A DNA stretch of 64,000 nt from Neocallimastix lanati (nom. inval.). Lineage: Eukaryota > Neocallimastigomycota > Neocallimastigomycetes > Neocallimastigales > Neocallimastigaceae. Of the stretch, positions 25,803-39,799 are shown one piece after another (the stretch's first letter is position 1; each line of letters begins with the position of its first letter). The stretch is from contig JACVTC010000035.1 of the NCBI GenBank assembly GCA_016946835.1, positions 1,222,501-1,286,500 of the forward strand. The letters are read 5' to 3'. A program made the position numbers and the translations under genes. The notes below the pieces were generated by a model. It had not been told where the DNA came from, ran no database searches, and saw nothing but the letters and a program-made list of their open reading frames with translations.

Positions 25803-26623
25803 TATTAAATAAAATATATCTATTTTAAATATCAGACTTTATTAAATATTTTTTTATGGTACTAATCTTTAAAGGTTTATTAGTAAACCGATTACTATAA
25901 TTTTAATAAATCATATTAAATTTATATTCCTAATTTTATAGGCCAAATAGTAATCTATAATTATTATAATTATAATCTAATTATTATGAAAAAATACTAA
26001 CATTTTTCAAAAGAACCTTTTTATATTTTCATTCATACTAAGAAATTTTAAATATGCTTTCTTATTTTAACTTTTAGTTAGTATGATTTTATATTATTTA
26101 GCTATTTAATAATTTTATACTTTTTTAATCTATGTTAACTTTAATATACTTCTTAATTTATTACTATTTAAAGTTTCATTCAATATATATTATTTATTAA
26201 TTATCTAGTTTGAATGATTATAATTTTTTTAAAATAGTTTCAAAAATATATGAATTTATTAATAATGTTGAATATTCAAAAAATATATGAATTTATTAAT
26301 AATTAATAAGAATTTCTAATAAATATATATTTAATATATAAATATTTAATGAATATTTAATGGATGAATATGTTGATAAATGAGTGAAATAACTGAATAA
26401 ATATTAAAGATATAAAAATAAATAAAAAATATATATAATATATTAATAAAAATTATTATATGTGCAATAATTAAAAATAAGATTTTGTTTATCTAATGAT
26501 AAGAAAAGTCAACCTAAAAGATTAAATTAAAAAAAAAAAATAAAAGAAAAGAAAAAAAATTTAATATGTTTTATATTAAAATATAAAAAATATAAATCAA
26601 AAAATACATTTTTTTTTAATATT

Positions 26624-26663
<40 letters not shown>

Positions 26664-27862
26664 AAAAGTAGAAAAAGTCGAATTAATTTTTATTATATTT
26701 TAAGCATAAAAATTAATAATTAAAGATAATTAAATATTTTATTCTTTCAATGATAATATAGAATAAATATAGTAAATTATTAATAAGTATATATACTTTA
26801 CTTTATAATTTTGTAATATCTATATGATAATATTCATATTTTTATTTTTATATATAAAAAATATAGATATATTTCCGTATTAATGATTTTAAATTTTCTG
26901 TATATATAGTTTTTTAAAAAGATGCAAAATATTTTCAAAATATTACTTTTAAAAAAAAAAATCAAATAGAATAACCATAAAAATTAATAGTGAAGTATTT
27001 AATATATTCTAGAATAATTTTCTCTTTGTATATAAAGTACAATATTAACCATAATAATAAATAATAATAAATAATAATAAATAATAATAATAATAAATAA
27101 TAATAATAAATAAATAAATAATAATAATAATAAATAAAATAATAATAATTATATGTTAATGCAATAACCACTATCTTTAATAATAATAATAGTTAGATAT
27201 TTAAATAATATTTAATAAATTTTAAACTTTTAGTAACAATACAATATATATATGATATGATTCAAACTGTTGTACAAAATTTATTCATTTTTCTATGAAT
27301 CTTTTTTTTATTAATTTATCAATATTAAATTAATTATTAAAAAAAACAATAATAATGAATAATTTACTAAAAAAAGTATTTATGTTTTTTTATAAAATTT
27401 TTTATTTTACGGAAAATATTTGTATATTTATGAAGTTTTATAAATGAAATCATTTTATTTAATAAAAGTTTTTAATTTGAATTCTGTAAAAAAAAAAAAA
27501 AAAAAGAAATAAAAATAAAAAAATTCATAGAAATATTATTAATCATTAATAAAAATTAAAAACATAAAATATAATAATAATGTTATAACTACCAATATTA
27601 TTAATTCTTCAATTATTATTAATAATAATAACCATAAAAAAAAAAGAATATAATTATATATATATGAAGTTGAATATTTTTTTTTTATATTTGTTTTTAA
27701 TTAAAAGAAATTTAATAAATAAAAGGTTTAAAGTTTAAAAAAAAAGTTTAAAAGTTGAAACATATTTATGTCGTATTTGGAATATCATTTTTTTTAAGCT
27801 TCTAACTGTAACTTTTCATTTTTTTTTTAAGGGACAAAGATATATTTTTATTTCTATTCATT

Positions 27863-27904
<42 letters not shown>

Positions 27905-28537
27905 TAAAATGATGTTCAGAAATAATTATTTGGGAAACAGTTTTTTTTTTTTTTTTTTTTTTGTAGATCATTAAAATCAATAGAATTAATAATAGAATTT
28001 AAACTTTTTTTTTTTTTTTTAATTTTATTAATTTTATAGAGAAAACTAAAGATTATCTATATATCCTTTTTTATTTTCATTTTTATTTTTTATATTTTTA
28101 ATATATTATTTTAATAAAGTAATTAAAAAAAATATATATTTAAAATAATTATTATATATGATAATAGAAATATCATTTTTTTTTGTTGCATGAAAGAAAT
28201 TTTTGTATTAATAATTTATTTATTATTTATATTAATAGAAATATATATTATAATTTACAAAAAGTATATTGGCTTAGTATTAATATAATTAATAATACTT
28301 TTTATTTTTTTTTTATTTTTTTTTATCCTTTTTAAAATATGTTTATTATTTGATTTAGTAATTATTAATAAAAAAAATAGATAATTTTATGGTCCATCAC
28401 ATAAATAATAAGAAAATTTTATAAATTTTTATGAGGACAATTTTTTTGACAATTTTTTTTTTTAAAAAAAATAAAATTTTTAATATATAATTTTTTAAAA
28501 AATATTATATATTAATATAATTAATAATTTCACTTAA

Positions 28538-28609
28538 TAATTTTCAAGTTTATATTAAAACATAATTATCATATAATTTTCAAGTTTATATTAAAACATA
28601 ATTATCATA
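28538..28609. repeat. Tandem duplication of 36 bp
   Basis: Two almost identical copies of ATAATTTTCAAGTTTATATT plus AAAACATAATTATCAT. Confidence 0.9.
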
Positions 28610-29117
28610 TTATTTATTATTTATAAGTATTTTTTTTAAAGATGAATGAATAATTAATCATTAGTTATTCTTTTTATATATATACATATATATATAAAGT
28701 TATATAATAGTTTAGTTTTTCCTTTTTTTTTTTTTTTTTTTTATTTAAAATAAGAAAATAGTTTAGTTCTTACCGTTTACCCTTTTAATTTGAATAATCA
28801 AACATATTATTTAAATTAAATGAAGATAAGATTTTTTTTAAATTTTTTTAAAAATGGCTTCTTAGTGAATATTACAATTTATAATACAATAGTTCACATT
28901 TAATTTCTTCTTTTATTAGGAATAAAAATAATTAATAAAAAATTTATTATAAAAATTTTTTATTTCTAATTTTTTTTTTTTTTTTTTTAATATTGAATTT
29001 TTTATTAATATTTTCTATAAAATTTTATAATTTAAATTGAAATATCTACTATTAAAATTCTATATTATTATTATTTTTATTTTTATTTTTTTTTTTAAAA
29101 ATTATAGAATATAAAAT

Positions 29118-29149
<32 letters not shown>

Positions 29150-30997
29150 AAAGTAATAATTAATTATTTTCTATTGATAAAATTTAATTATTTTAATTAA
29201 TGAAATAAATAAAATATACCGCAAAATATATATATTTTTTTTAAAAAAAATAATATCATTAATCAATAAATTTTTTAGGTTAATAAATATTTATTTGTAT
29301 TGTTTTGTACAACCTTATTCTATTTAATATATCAAGTTATTTATTTATTTATTTTATAGTAATAGATTTAAAAATTACTTTAAAAAGTAAAAAAAAAGGT
29401 AATTTACGGTCATTTAATATTTAATATAATGTATAATTTTATTATTTAAAAATAAGACTAACAATTAAAATTTCAATATATTTTAATTAATAATTATATT
29501 ATTAATATATTATTGTCAAAAAGTAACAATAAAGTTTTATAATATTTTATAATTATTATATATAATTGTATGTAGAAAATATTTTCATTTTTATTTAATT
29601 ATTTTATTTATTTTAAATAACTAAAAAATTTTAATAATAAAAATACAAAGTATATAAATATTGAATTATTTAAATTGTATTTTATTAAAATTTTGAAATT
29701 CTATATTTTTAATTATTCATAAGGTAACCATAATAATTAATTTAGTAACCATAAAAATAATTTAGAAAATATTATTAGTTATCTTCAATTAATTTATATT
29801 ATTGCTAATTAATTATTTAAATGTTCTATCATCTTTTTATTAAATTTATTATACATAATATATTTTCTAAAATTGGTAATATGAAAATGAAAATTTCGGA
29901 TAATTATAATTTATTTTTATTTTTTTTTTATTTTTTATTTATTTTTTTTTTTTTTTAAAAAAAGGAAAAAATTACCCCATTATTTTTTATAGATTTATTT
30001 TATTGAAGCCATAAAAAATAAAGAGATTTATTCAATTTTTTTTTTTGATTTTATATGATTTATACATAATAAATTTAAAGATTAGGCAGTGATAAAGATC
30101 TATATTTTTTATTGATATATATTATCGATGGATGGCTATATTAAAATTATAACAAAGTTAGAAGATGAATAATAATTATAATTATATAAAATACTTTACG
30201 ATGCTGACAATTAAAAAAATTATAGAATAAATTTTTAATAATAAAAAAGATAAAAGAAAATAGTTATTAAATATAAAATAAATTAAATATAATAATAAAA
30301 AAAGAGATATAACAAATAGTAATTAGTAATTATTAATATATAATAAATTATATATAATTAAAAAAAAAAAATTAAATATAATAATAATAAAAAATAAATA
30401 GTAATTAGTGGTTATTAATATAAAATAAATTATGGATAATAAAAAAAGATAGAGATTAAAGTATAATATATTTATAAATAATTATAATTTATTATTATTA
30501 TATTATAGTAAGTATTAAATAGCAATAGCGATTATCAAACATTAATATAATGATATGATAATACTAAAATTAATTTTCTAATTTAGTTAAAAACTTAATA
30601 AAAAAAAAAAAAAGATAATAATAAGAATAAGATTGAAACTTAATTAGGTTTTTGTTTAATTGAAGAATTATGTGTCCTTTAGTTTTGACCACAAATATAT
30701 TAATATTATAATTAAAATTTATGGTTAATTTGATCATTTCAAATAGCTATAATCATTTTAATATTATTAATAGTTTAACTAATTCGATTTTTAAAGCTAT
30801 GCAAATTATGAATAATATATATATATATTTTTATTGAAAAAAAAAAAAAAAAAAGACAATCATCTCCTCCATTTTTTTTTTTTTTTTTTGTATTATATTT
30901 CTTTTTTAAAACAATTTAAACTGATTCTTCTAATAATTTCATAATATAATTAATTATTAATGATAAATAATAATTATTAATGATAAATAATAATAAA

Positions 30998-31175
30998 AAA
31001 TAGATAATAATAGATAGTACAATAATAAAAACTAATAAAAAAATAGATAATAATAGATAGTACAATAATAAAAAATAATAAAAAAATAATAAAAAAATAG
31101 ATAATAATAGATAGTACAATAATAAATAATAATAAAAAAATAGATAATAATAGATAGTACAATAATAAATAATAA
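30998..31175. repeat. Tandem repeat, about four units
   Basis: Units built around AATAGATAATAATAGATAG plus TACAATAATAA, occurring four times with spacing of about 36-53 bp. Confidence 0.85.
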
Positions 31176-32689
31176 AAAATAATAAGTAATAATACAAAAA
31201 ATATTTAATAAATTGTATTAATGATTATGACATTATTCTGTTTTATAAAAATAAATACTATATATTGTAAATTTTTATTAATAATTGCCAAAGTCTAAAA
31301 ATTAAAATAATTTTTTATATATTAAAATAAATATATATACATATATATAAATAATTATTAATTTTAAAATCTTATTAATATATAACATTATTTATTTTAT
31401 ATTTTTTATTAGAATTATTAAGAAGATGATTTTTTCAATTAATATATAAATTTTTAATTAATTTCATTGAGATTTATAACTAATATATTTAAAAATTAAC
31501 ATAATGAAATTCTTTCATTAATTTAAGCAATAAACTGTCTGTTTTTTTATTATTTTATTTATTTTTTTTATATTTTTTATTAATTAAATTTAATTAAAGA
31601 ATTATATATTAATTATATTAACTAAAATGAAAAGTATTAAAAATTAACATATTATTATTTATTTATTTTTTTTTAAATATTAAATTATAAACTATCTTTT
31701 AATTAATATTACAAATTATTTCTATAATATTTTATTTAATATATAACTGAAATTAATATATTTTAAAATAAAAGGTAATTTCTTTTTCTTTTTTAAAAAA
31801 AGTTTAATATAGCTTTAATATAAGATTATTATTTTATTTAATCCTTTTATCTTTCTTTTTTTATTTTTTTTATTATTTTATTTATTAATTTAAGGGTCTA
31901 TAGTAATATTTATTCAATTTATAAATGATATTAATTATTTTAATATCTATCATATTATTAAAAATATTATAATATTATAAATTAAATTTTACCTAGATAA
32001 AAAAAATTTTTATTAGTTTTTATTTAAAAATTTAAGTATTTTTAAAAGTAAACATATATATTAATTGTTAATTAATTAATTATTATTATTTTTAAAAGTA
32101 TTAAAAAGAAAAAAAGTAATAAATTTAATATTAACTAATTAAATACAAAACAAAAAATACAAAACAAAAAAAAAAAAACATTAAACAAAAAAATTACAGT
32201 ATCATAATAATTATTTATTATGGCGTGATATACAATATAAATAATTTTTAATAATCTTAAATATCTCTTAGTGATGATGATAATATTTTATCAGACCAGA
32301 TTATCATTATAAAAAATATATATATATATGTATGTATTTTTTTTTTTTTTTTTAATAAATATTTATTAAGTCATTAATGTGATTTATGCATTATTTTTAT
32401 TCCATATTATGTATTAATATCACATGCTTAACTTTTTTTTTTTTTTTATTTTTTTATATTTTTTTATTTTTTTAATATCATTCAATTAATCATATGAATG
32501 TTTTATATTTAATATTTTTTATTTTAAAAGAATGTATAAGTTTAATAAAATGATAATAAAAAAAAAAAAAAAAAAAATAAAAATTGCATATATAATATTA
32601 TAGAATGATAATTTTGTCAATAATTTTAATTTGTTTTGAGTTTATTTGACTAAAATATTGAAAATTTATGATACCATTAAATAAGAAAT

Positions 32690-32840
32690 TCTAGTTTTTT
32701 CTAAGCTTTACAAAAGTATTATCTTTGGTGGAAGAGTAAAACAATCAAGGGATGAAAAAGTTATTATTATAATAAATAAGGTCCAAAGGTGAAACCCTTG
32801 TTGAAATATGTGATACTGTTTCAGGGTATGGAATTTTCAA
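32690..32840. other. Small GC-richer island
   Basis: Includes GGTGGAAGAGTAAAACAATC and GGTCCAAAGGTGAAACCC. It lacks the stems and T-loop of a tRNA. A decayed element or unknown ncRNA is possible; nothing specific is supported. Confidence 0.3.
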
Positions 32841-32873
32841 TTTTTATATTAATATATATTAAATTTTAGAATT

Positions 32874-32904
<31 letters not shown>

Positions 32905-33180
32905 TATATATTTTTTATTGCTTTGTTATTATATTATTTTATTGTAAAGATAATAATTAAACTTTTTTTTTTTTCTATTAATATTATAAATAAAATTAAA
33001 ATTTTTTAACATTAAGAATTATTTATTAATTAGTAATTATTAATATATATATATGTCAATAAATGAGTACAATAAAAAATAAAACAAAATAAAAAAAAAA
33101 AAAGTTAAATAATATTTAAATTATTTTAATTGTATATTTTTAAACTATTAATACTATTACTATTTTAATATTTTTTTTCC

Positions 33181-33331
33181 TTTGTGTATTGTAAATCATT
33201 TATATATCATTATATCAAAGTATTATATTTTATATATTGATGTTGTAATGTTGTGAATATAAAATTAATAAAATATTTAAATAAAATAAAAAAAAAAAAA
33301 AAATACATTTAAATGATTTACGGAGTACACA
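33181..33331. repeat. Inverted repeat with imperfect arms of about 28 bp
   Basis: TTTGTGTATTGTAAATCATT at 33181 onward is matched in reverse complement by ATGATTTACGGAGTACACAAA ending near 33333, with a short insertion. The spacer is about 95 bp. Confidence 0.65.
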
Positions 33332-33999
33332 AAATTTTATTTTATATAAATTGGTATTCTTTTTTTTTTTTTTTTATTTTAATTTTATTATATATAAAAT
33401 TAAAGTTAACTGATTTGCAAAATCATAATATATATACTCTTAATAAAGCCACTGTGTTAAATATATAAAAAGCATCTTTTAATATTATCACTATAACTTT
33501 ATTTTTTTAAATTTTTTTTTATTATTATTATTTTTATTTTATTCTTTTTAGATAAATTATTATTAAGATTGCATAATCTTATTTTATATATTCTTAAATA
33601 GTCACAATATTTAATATATATATATATAATGTATCTTTAAATATTATCCTTATTTGCTTTTTTATTCAGATTAATATAAAGATCAATTAATACAAAATCA
33701 ATTCAATATGAGAATTAATATTAAAAGTAGCATTATAGAAGTATTTAAAAACTATATATTATATATATATTAAATATAAAAAAAATATTGATTTATATAA
33801 AATAATTATTACTTTTCAAAATTAAATAAATTTAATTAAATAAAATATTCTTTTAGCAGTAAGAATAAAAGTTATTATCATCAAGTAATAATAATGAAAA
33901 TGTAAATATTATTCTAATTTTCACAGTCTTATGTATTGTTTTAATTTTTTTTTTTTAAAACTTTAAATACATCTTTTTTTTTTTTATTTTTTTTTAATT

Positions 34000-34275
34000 A
34001 TTATTTTAATTATTATTTTAATTTTTATTTTAATTTTTATTTTAATTTTTATTTTAATTATTTTAATTATTATTTTGATTTTTATTTTAATTATTATTTT
34101 GATTTTTATTTTAATTTCTATTTTAATTTTTATTTTAATTATTATTTTAATTATTATTTTAATTTTTATTTTAATTTTTATTTTAATTTTTATTTTAATT
34201 TCTATTTTAATTTCTATTTTAATTTCTATTTTTAATTTTTATTTTAATTTCTATTTTAATTTCTATTTTAATTAA
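34000..34275. repeat. TTTTAATTTTTA-type satellite tract
   Basis: About 270 bp of a 12-bp degenerate unit (TTTTAATT followed by TTTA, ATTA or TCTA). It generates artefact reading frames that are not genes. Confidence 0.85.
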
Positions 34276-34659
34276 TTTTTTATTTTAATTTTTAATTTTT
34301 ATTAAAATAAATATATATATATTTTAAATAAAGAAGATTCTCTTTTTATATTATTTTTTTTTATGATAATATTAAAAAAAAAAAAAATGAATATTTAATA
34401 TTTAATTATTTATTTAAATTAAAATAAATCATAAAATTATATTGAATTATTTATTAAAAAAAAAAAAAAACACAATATTTTATTAAAAATAAAAAATTTT
34501 AACCAAAGTTAATTTAAAATAAGCTTAATGAATTACTTTAAATGTACTTTATTTATTACTAGTGACATGAAAAACCAAAAATGCATAAAACCAACAATGA
34601 ATAATAACTAACTAGCAATTGAATAGCTAAATAATTATATAAATAATTAAATAACCGAA

Positions 34660-34700
34660 TAAACAGATAAACAAACAAACAAACAAACAAATAAATAATT
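34660..34700. repeat. (AAAC/AAAT)n microsatellite
   Basis: ACAAACAAACAAACAAACAA followed by ATAAATAA. Confidence 0.9.
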
Positions 34701-34975
34701 ATTTAAGAAAATCTTTTTTTTTTTTTTTTTTTTTTTATTTTTAAATATTAATAAAAGTCAACAAATTTCATTTTATTAAAGTATATACAAAGATGAGTAT
34801 GTATAATAATAAAAGGATTAAATGATTATTATAATTTAATAAATTAAATAATATGTTATACAATCAAATACCATATCTTTTTAAGATAATATTAGAAAAT
34901 TAATGATGACAGAGTTATACACAATTATAAAATTTTATTAATTTTATATATATTAAAACAAATATATTAAAATTC

Positions 34976-35009
<34 letters not shown>

Positions 35010-35117
35010 GATTATTTAATTTTATATATAGTGTTATTTTTCTCCATATATGTTTTTCTCCATATATATATTTTTTATTTGTTATTTGTTATTTTTTTAA
35101 TTGAATTAATATCGAAA

Positions 35118-35156
<39 letters not shown>

Positions 35157-35190
35157 TATAATAATAATAATTATAATAATAATAATAAAT
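35118..35190. repeat. (AAT)n microsatellite
   Basis: About 20 AAT units interrupted by ATT. Confidence 0.9.
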
Positions 35191-35926
35191 ATTAAAATTA
35201 AATTACTTTATTCAAATTAAAGCTACAACATTTTTATTTACTTATTGTTATTTTTTTTTTTTCTAATGAATTAATTTAATAAAAGGTGTAATAATAAAAT
35301 TAGTTTAGTTTTTAATAAAAAACACATACATTAATATATATTATTATTAATTTAATTTAATTTAAAATAATTAAAAAATAAATAAATACTCTGATTGTCT
35401 CTGATTGACAAGAATTAATAATGAATAAATCCAACAATTCCAACTTACGGATTAATATGTATTTAATTTAATAATACTATGATTAATAAATATTATCAAT
35501 ACTATAATATCTTCAATTACTAGTAAGATAAGATTCATGATAATTCATCTTTAGTCTAACTTAGATTAAGGTATGATAATTTTAAATTAATATATGTTAC
35601 ATAAAATAATATATACATAATAAATTTTATAATAATAATAGTAATAATAATTATTATTTTTATATTATACAAATAATAGTAATTATAATAATAAAAATAA
35701 TCAATTTACATTCATTATTTATTAAACTACATTATCGTATTAACTGTTATAATAATATTATTCATAAAAAAAAAAAAAAAATTAATAATTAATATAACAA
35801 AATTAATAATATCACGAATAATAATGATAAACAAGTCTAATCTATTCTAAATGATATTAATCAAATTCATTCTAATAGTAATTACATTAAGTAATAAAGT
35901 TAAACATTCCGAAAAAAAAAAAAAAA

Positions 35927-36112
35927 GTGTACTAAAAAATTCTCAGCAATAATATGCATGTCAGAGTGCCATTGTTGAACAAATTCAGTATGGCTGTCCA
36001 AGTAGAAACAATATTCGACTATATGAAAGGATACTGAAGTGTTGTGACTACTCTATCCTAAAATATTCCTATGCCTTGAGGGGGGCCTATAGGGAGGTAT
36101 ATACCTGAAGTT
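35927..36112 (+). repeat. Dispersed repeat, copy A (SINE-like?)
   Basis: A block of about 185 bp, markedly more GC-rich than its flanks, between an A-run (35912-35926) and another A-run (36113 onward). Landmarks: GCATGTCAGAGTGCCATTG, ACTGAAGTGTTGTGACTAC, GAGGGGGGCCTATAGGGAGG. A near-identical copy lies at 38326-38513 as part of a tandem duplication, and a diverged inverted copy at 58636-58800. No clear Pol III A/B boxes. Short length, A-rich ends and dispersal suggest a non-autonomous retroposon, but an RNA gene family is not excluded. Confidence 0.6.
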
Positions 36113-36189
36113 AAAAAAAAAAAAATTTATAATAGAAAATTTATTTAATTTTATTTTCTATTTTTTATTTTATTTTAATTGCTGTTATT

Positions 36190-36310
36190 TTTATTTTTAT
36201 TTTTATTTTTATTTTTATTTTCATTTTCATTATCATTTTCATTTTCATTTTCATCATTTTTATTTTCATTTTCATTTTCATTTTCATTTTCATTTTTTAT
36301 TTTTTATTTT
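36190..36310. repeat. (TTTTCA)n / (TTTTTA)n microsatellite
   Basis: Hexamer repeats upstream of the first methyltransferase copy; the expanded counterpart is at 38590-38770. Confidence 0.9.
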
Positions 36311-36770
36311 TTGTTTTTTAATTTTTTTTATCTATTTTTTTTTTGATACTTAATTACTTTTTTTTTTAATTATTTTACTTTTTTATTTTTTTTTAAACAT
36401 ATAAATATATATATCTTTTGGAATTATTATAATAATATATAATAAATAAATAATTTTATGTAAATGCTTCGGCTTTTTTTTTTTTTTTTTTTTTTTTTAG
36501 TTCTAATATTTTATATTAAACATAAATTTAATTAAATTTTTTTTTTTTTTTTTATTATTAATATTTTCATAAATTAAATTTATAAATTTTATTCAATAAT
36601 AAAATTATATATGTTAATTTTTACAATAATGCAATTACAATAAATTAATTTTTAATATATATATTTTATATTTTGAAAAAAGTTATTTTTAAACAAATAA
36701 AATAAATACTTATATATATATATATATATATACATAATTTATCATTTAAATATTTTAATATAGAAAAATA

Positions 36771-36808
36771 ATGTCAGATAATAACAATCCATACTTAGCC
36801 CATTTATC

Positions 36809-36842
<34 letters not shown>

Positions 36843-37321
36843 AATTATAATAATAGCTCATCTCATAGAATTCATTTAGATGTAAAAAGAAAAGCAAAAA
36901 ACCCTAATAAATTATCTTTTAACTCTTTAAAGGCAAAATCAGTTTTTTCGTTAAATAAATCTTTTCATCCATATACCAATACTTCTAATGAATCTTTTAA
37001 TTCAGAAAGAAAAGTTTTAAAGAATAATAAATTCATTTATGGTAATTATGAACATTATTACGGATATAGAAATAAATCATCTATCCCAATTGACCCACGT
37101 ATAGAACTTTTTGAAGAATGGTTTAAAAATAAAATTTGTTTAGATGTTGGCTGTAATTCTGGATTCTTAACAACGTCAATAGGTAAAAATAATTAATAAA
37201 AATAATTATTTTATATTAATTATTTTATTTACTTGTAAATATATATATTCATAACAGTTCTTTTTTTTATTATTTTTTTTTTTATTTATTTATTTATTTA
37301 AAATTTATGAAATATATATAT

Positions 37322-37352
<31 letters not shown>

Positions 37353-38251
37353 AAAGTATTAATTTAATGTATATATATATATATATATTTATTTAACGAT
37401 AGCAATGTTATTTGAGCCTAAATTAATTGAAGGTGTAGATATTGATCCTCATTTGATTAAGAAAGCTCAAAATTATTTAATTTTTCGTAATTCACTTATT
37501 AAATATGAGAAGGAGGAAGAAAGCAAGGAACAGGAAGAGAAAAAAAAAGAAATTGAAGAGGATTTAAAAGAAAAGAAAAATGAACAGATAAAAAATAATA
37601 AAGTTGAAAAAGAAAAAGATAACTTATTTTTTGATTATTATCCAATATCTTGTCCTTTAACTATAGGAAGTATACCAATATTGCTTAATAATCAGCAAGA
37701 TCTTTAAAAAATTTTTAACTCAAATAATAAAATATATAATGAAACAGAAATTTCAAATAGTAAAATAGATATTGATAAAGATCTTAGAGAGAGCGCCTTA
37801 AAAAATAATACTAATGTTGAAAATAAAAATTCTCATAATCTTAAAATTGACAAAAATAGTTCCAATTTACTTTCAGATAATATTTCCTTTCCAAATAATA
37901 TTTATTTTCGTGCTAGTGATTGGGTAAATGAGCCAATTATTGAAGATCAAAAAAATTCTTATGATATAATTATGGGGTATGATTTTATTAGATAGATAAT
38001 TATACATTTAATAATATTTACTCAATCAATATATATACATATATATATATTTCCATAACATATTTAAATTATTAATATCATGAACATTTTAATTTAGGTT
38101 AAGTATTACAAAGTGGATTCATTTAAATTGGGCAGATTACGGAATAAAACGTTTCTTTAATAAAGTATATGAATTACTGAATGATAATGGAATATTTATT
38201 TTAGAACCTCAACCTTTTTCAGGTTATTCAAGGAAAGCCAAAAATAATAAA
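36771..38251 (+). pseudogene. Truncated Bin3/MePCE-like methyltransferase copy
   Basis: Exons corresponding to those of the intact copy are 36771-37182, 37403-37976 and 38098-38251, with splice sites preserved. Two defects are seen. A TAA at 37705-37707 replaces the CAA (Gln) codon of the intact copy, truncating the protein before the conserved C-terminal substrate-binding region. The fourth exon is absent because the duplication junction falls inside intron 3. The first exon differs by one missing Glu codon (EEW against EEEW). The N-terminal methyl-donor motif [11 protein letters not shown] and GVDIDP remain. A transcript could in principle read through into the second copy, but a full-length enzyme is not encoded here. 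Confidence 0.85.
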
Positions 38252-38325
38252 GTATCGAAATATTTATGAATATGAATATATATGATAAATTAAAATAAAA
38301 TAAAAAAAAAAAAAAAAAAAAAAAA

Positions 38326-38513
38326 AAGCGTACTAAAAAATTCTCAACAATAATATTCATGTCAGAGTGCCATTGTTGAACAACTTCAGTATGGCTGTCC
38401 AGTAGGAACAATATTCGACTATATGAAAAGATACTGAAGTGTTGTGACAACTCTATCCTAAAATATTCCTATGCCTTGAGGGGGGCCTATAGGGAGGTAT
38501 ATACCAGAAGTTA
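38326..38513 (+). repeat. Dispersed repeat, copy B
   Basis: Near-identical to the block at 35927-36112, flanked by A-runs on both sides. It marks the junction of the tandem duplication. Confidence 0.8.
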
Positions 38514-38589
38514 TAAAAAAAAAAATTTATAATAGAAAATTTATTTAATTTTATTTTCTATTTTTTATTTTATTTTAATTGTTATTATT

Positions 38590-38770
38590 ATTAATTTTAT
38601 TTTTATTTTAATTTTTATTTTCATTTTCATTTTCATTTTCATTTTCATTTTCATTTTTATTTTTATTTTTATTTTCATTTTCATTTTAATTTTTTTTTTC
38701 ATTTTTATTTTCATTTTCATTTTCATTTTCATTTTCATTTTCATTTTCATTTTCATTTTCATTTTTTATT
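38590..38770. repeat. (TTTTCA)n microsatellite, expanded copy
   Basis: More than twenty hexamer units, longer than the counterpart at 36190-36310. The artefact Lys/Met frame on the minus strand is not a gene. Confidence 0.9.
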
Positions 38771-38980
38771 TTTTAATTTTTTTATCTATTTTTTTTTGAT
38801 ATTAATTACTTTATTTTCTTTTTTAATTATTTTACTTTCTTATTTTTTTTTAAACATATAAATATATACATCCTTTGGAATTATTATAATAATAAATAAG
38901 TAATTTTATATAAAGGCTTCGTTTTTTTTTTTTTTTTAGTGCTAATATTTTATATTAAATATAAATTTAATGAAATTAAC

Positions 38981-39012
<32 letters not shown>

Positions 39013-39211
39013 TAATATTTTCATAAATTAAATTTATAAATTTTATTCAATAATAAAATTATTAATTTTACAATAATGTAATTAGAATAAATTAATTTTT
39101 AATATATATTTTATATTTTGAAAAAAAGTTATTTTTAACAAATAAAATAAATACTTATATATATATATATATACATAATTTATCATTTAAATATTTTAAT
39201 ATAGAAAAATA

Positions 39212-39249
39212 ATGTCAGATAATAACAATCCATACTTAGCCCATTTATC

Positions 39250-39283
<34 letters not shown>

Positions 39284-39758
39284 AATTATAATAATAGCTC
39301 ATCTCATAGAATTCATTTAGATGTAAAAAGAAAAGCAAAAAACCCTAATAAATTATCTTTTAACTCTTTAAAGGCAAAATCAGTTTTTTCGTTAAATAAA
39401 TCTTTTCATCCATATACCCATACTTCTAATGAATCTTTTAATTCAGAAAGAAAAGTTTTAAAGAATAATAAATTCATTTATGGTAATTATGAACATTATT
39501 ACGGATATAGAAATAAATCATCTATCCCAATTGACCCACGTATAGAACTTTTTGAAGAAGAATGGTTTAAGGATAAAATTTGTTTAGATGTTGGCTGTAA
39601 TTCTGGATTCTTAACAACGTCAATAGGTAAAAATAATTAATAAAAATAATTATTTTATATTAATTATTTTATTTACTTGTAAATATATATTCATAACAGT
39701 TCCTTTTTTTTTTTTTTTTTATTTATTTATTTATTTATTTAAAATTTATGAAATATAT

Positions 39759-39799
<41 letters not shown>

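Larger units (their letters stand above)
9703..35924. other. About 26 kb ultra-AT-rich gene desert
   Basis: No reading frame on either strand looks like protein; the few frames over 60 codons are homopolymer or AT-repeat artefacts. By eye roughly nine bases in ten are A or T. Content: homopolymer runs, AT dinucleotide tracts, tandem short repeats, inverted repeats (14311-14492, 25575-25802, 33181-33331), and small relatively GC-rich islands (about 17955-18330, 21600-21672, 24740-24800, 32690-32840) that may be element relics. No tRNA or rRNA was recognised. Gaps between the other genes here are 0.7-6 kb even with repeats, so this one stands out. Confidence 0.7.

Noticed and set aside
30916-31197. 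Overlapping Tyr/Leu-rich minus-strand frames
   Set aside because: Product of a four-unit tandem repeat of AATAGATAATAATAG type.
34075-34275. Ile/Leu/Phe-rich frame
   Set aside because: Generated by the TTTTAATTTTTA satellite.
38565-38762. Lys-Met repeat frame
   Set aside because: Artefact of the TTTTCA hexamer microsatellite.
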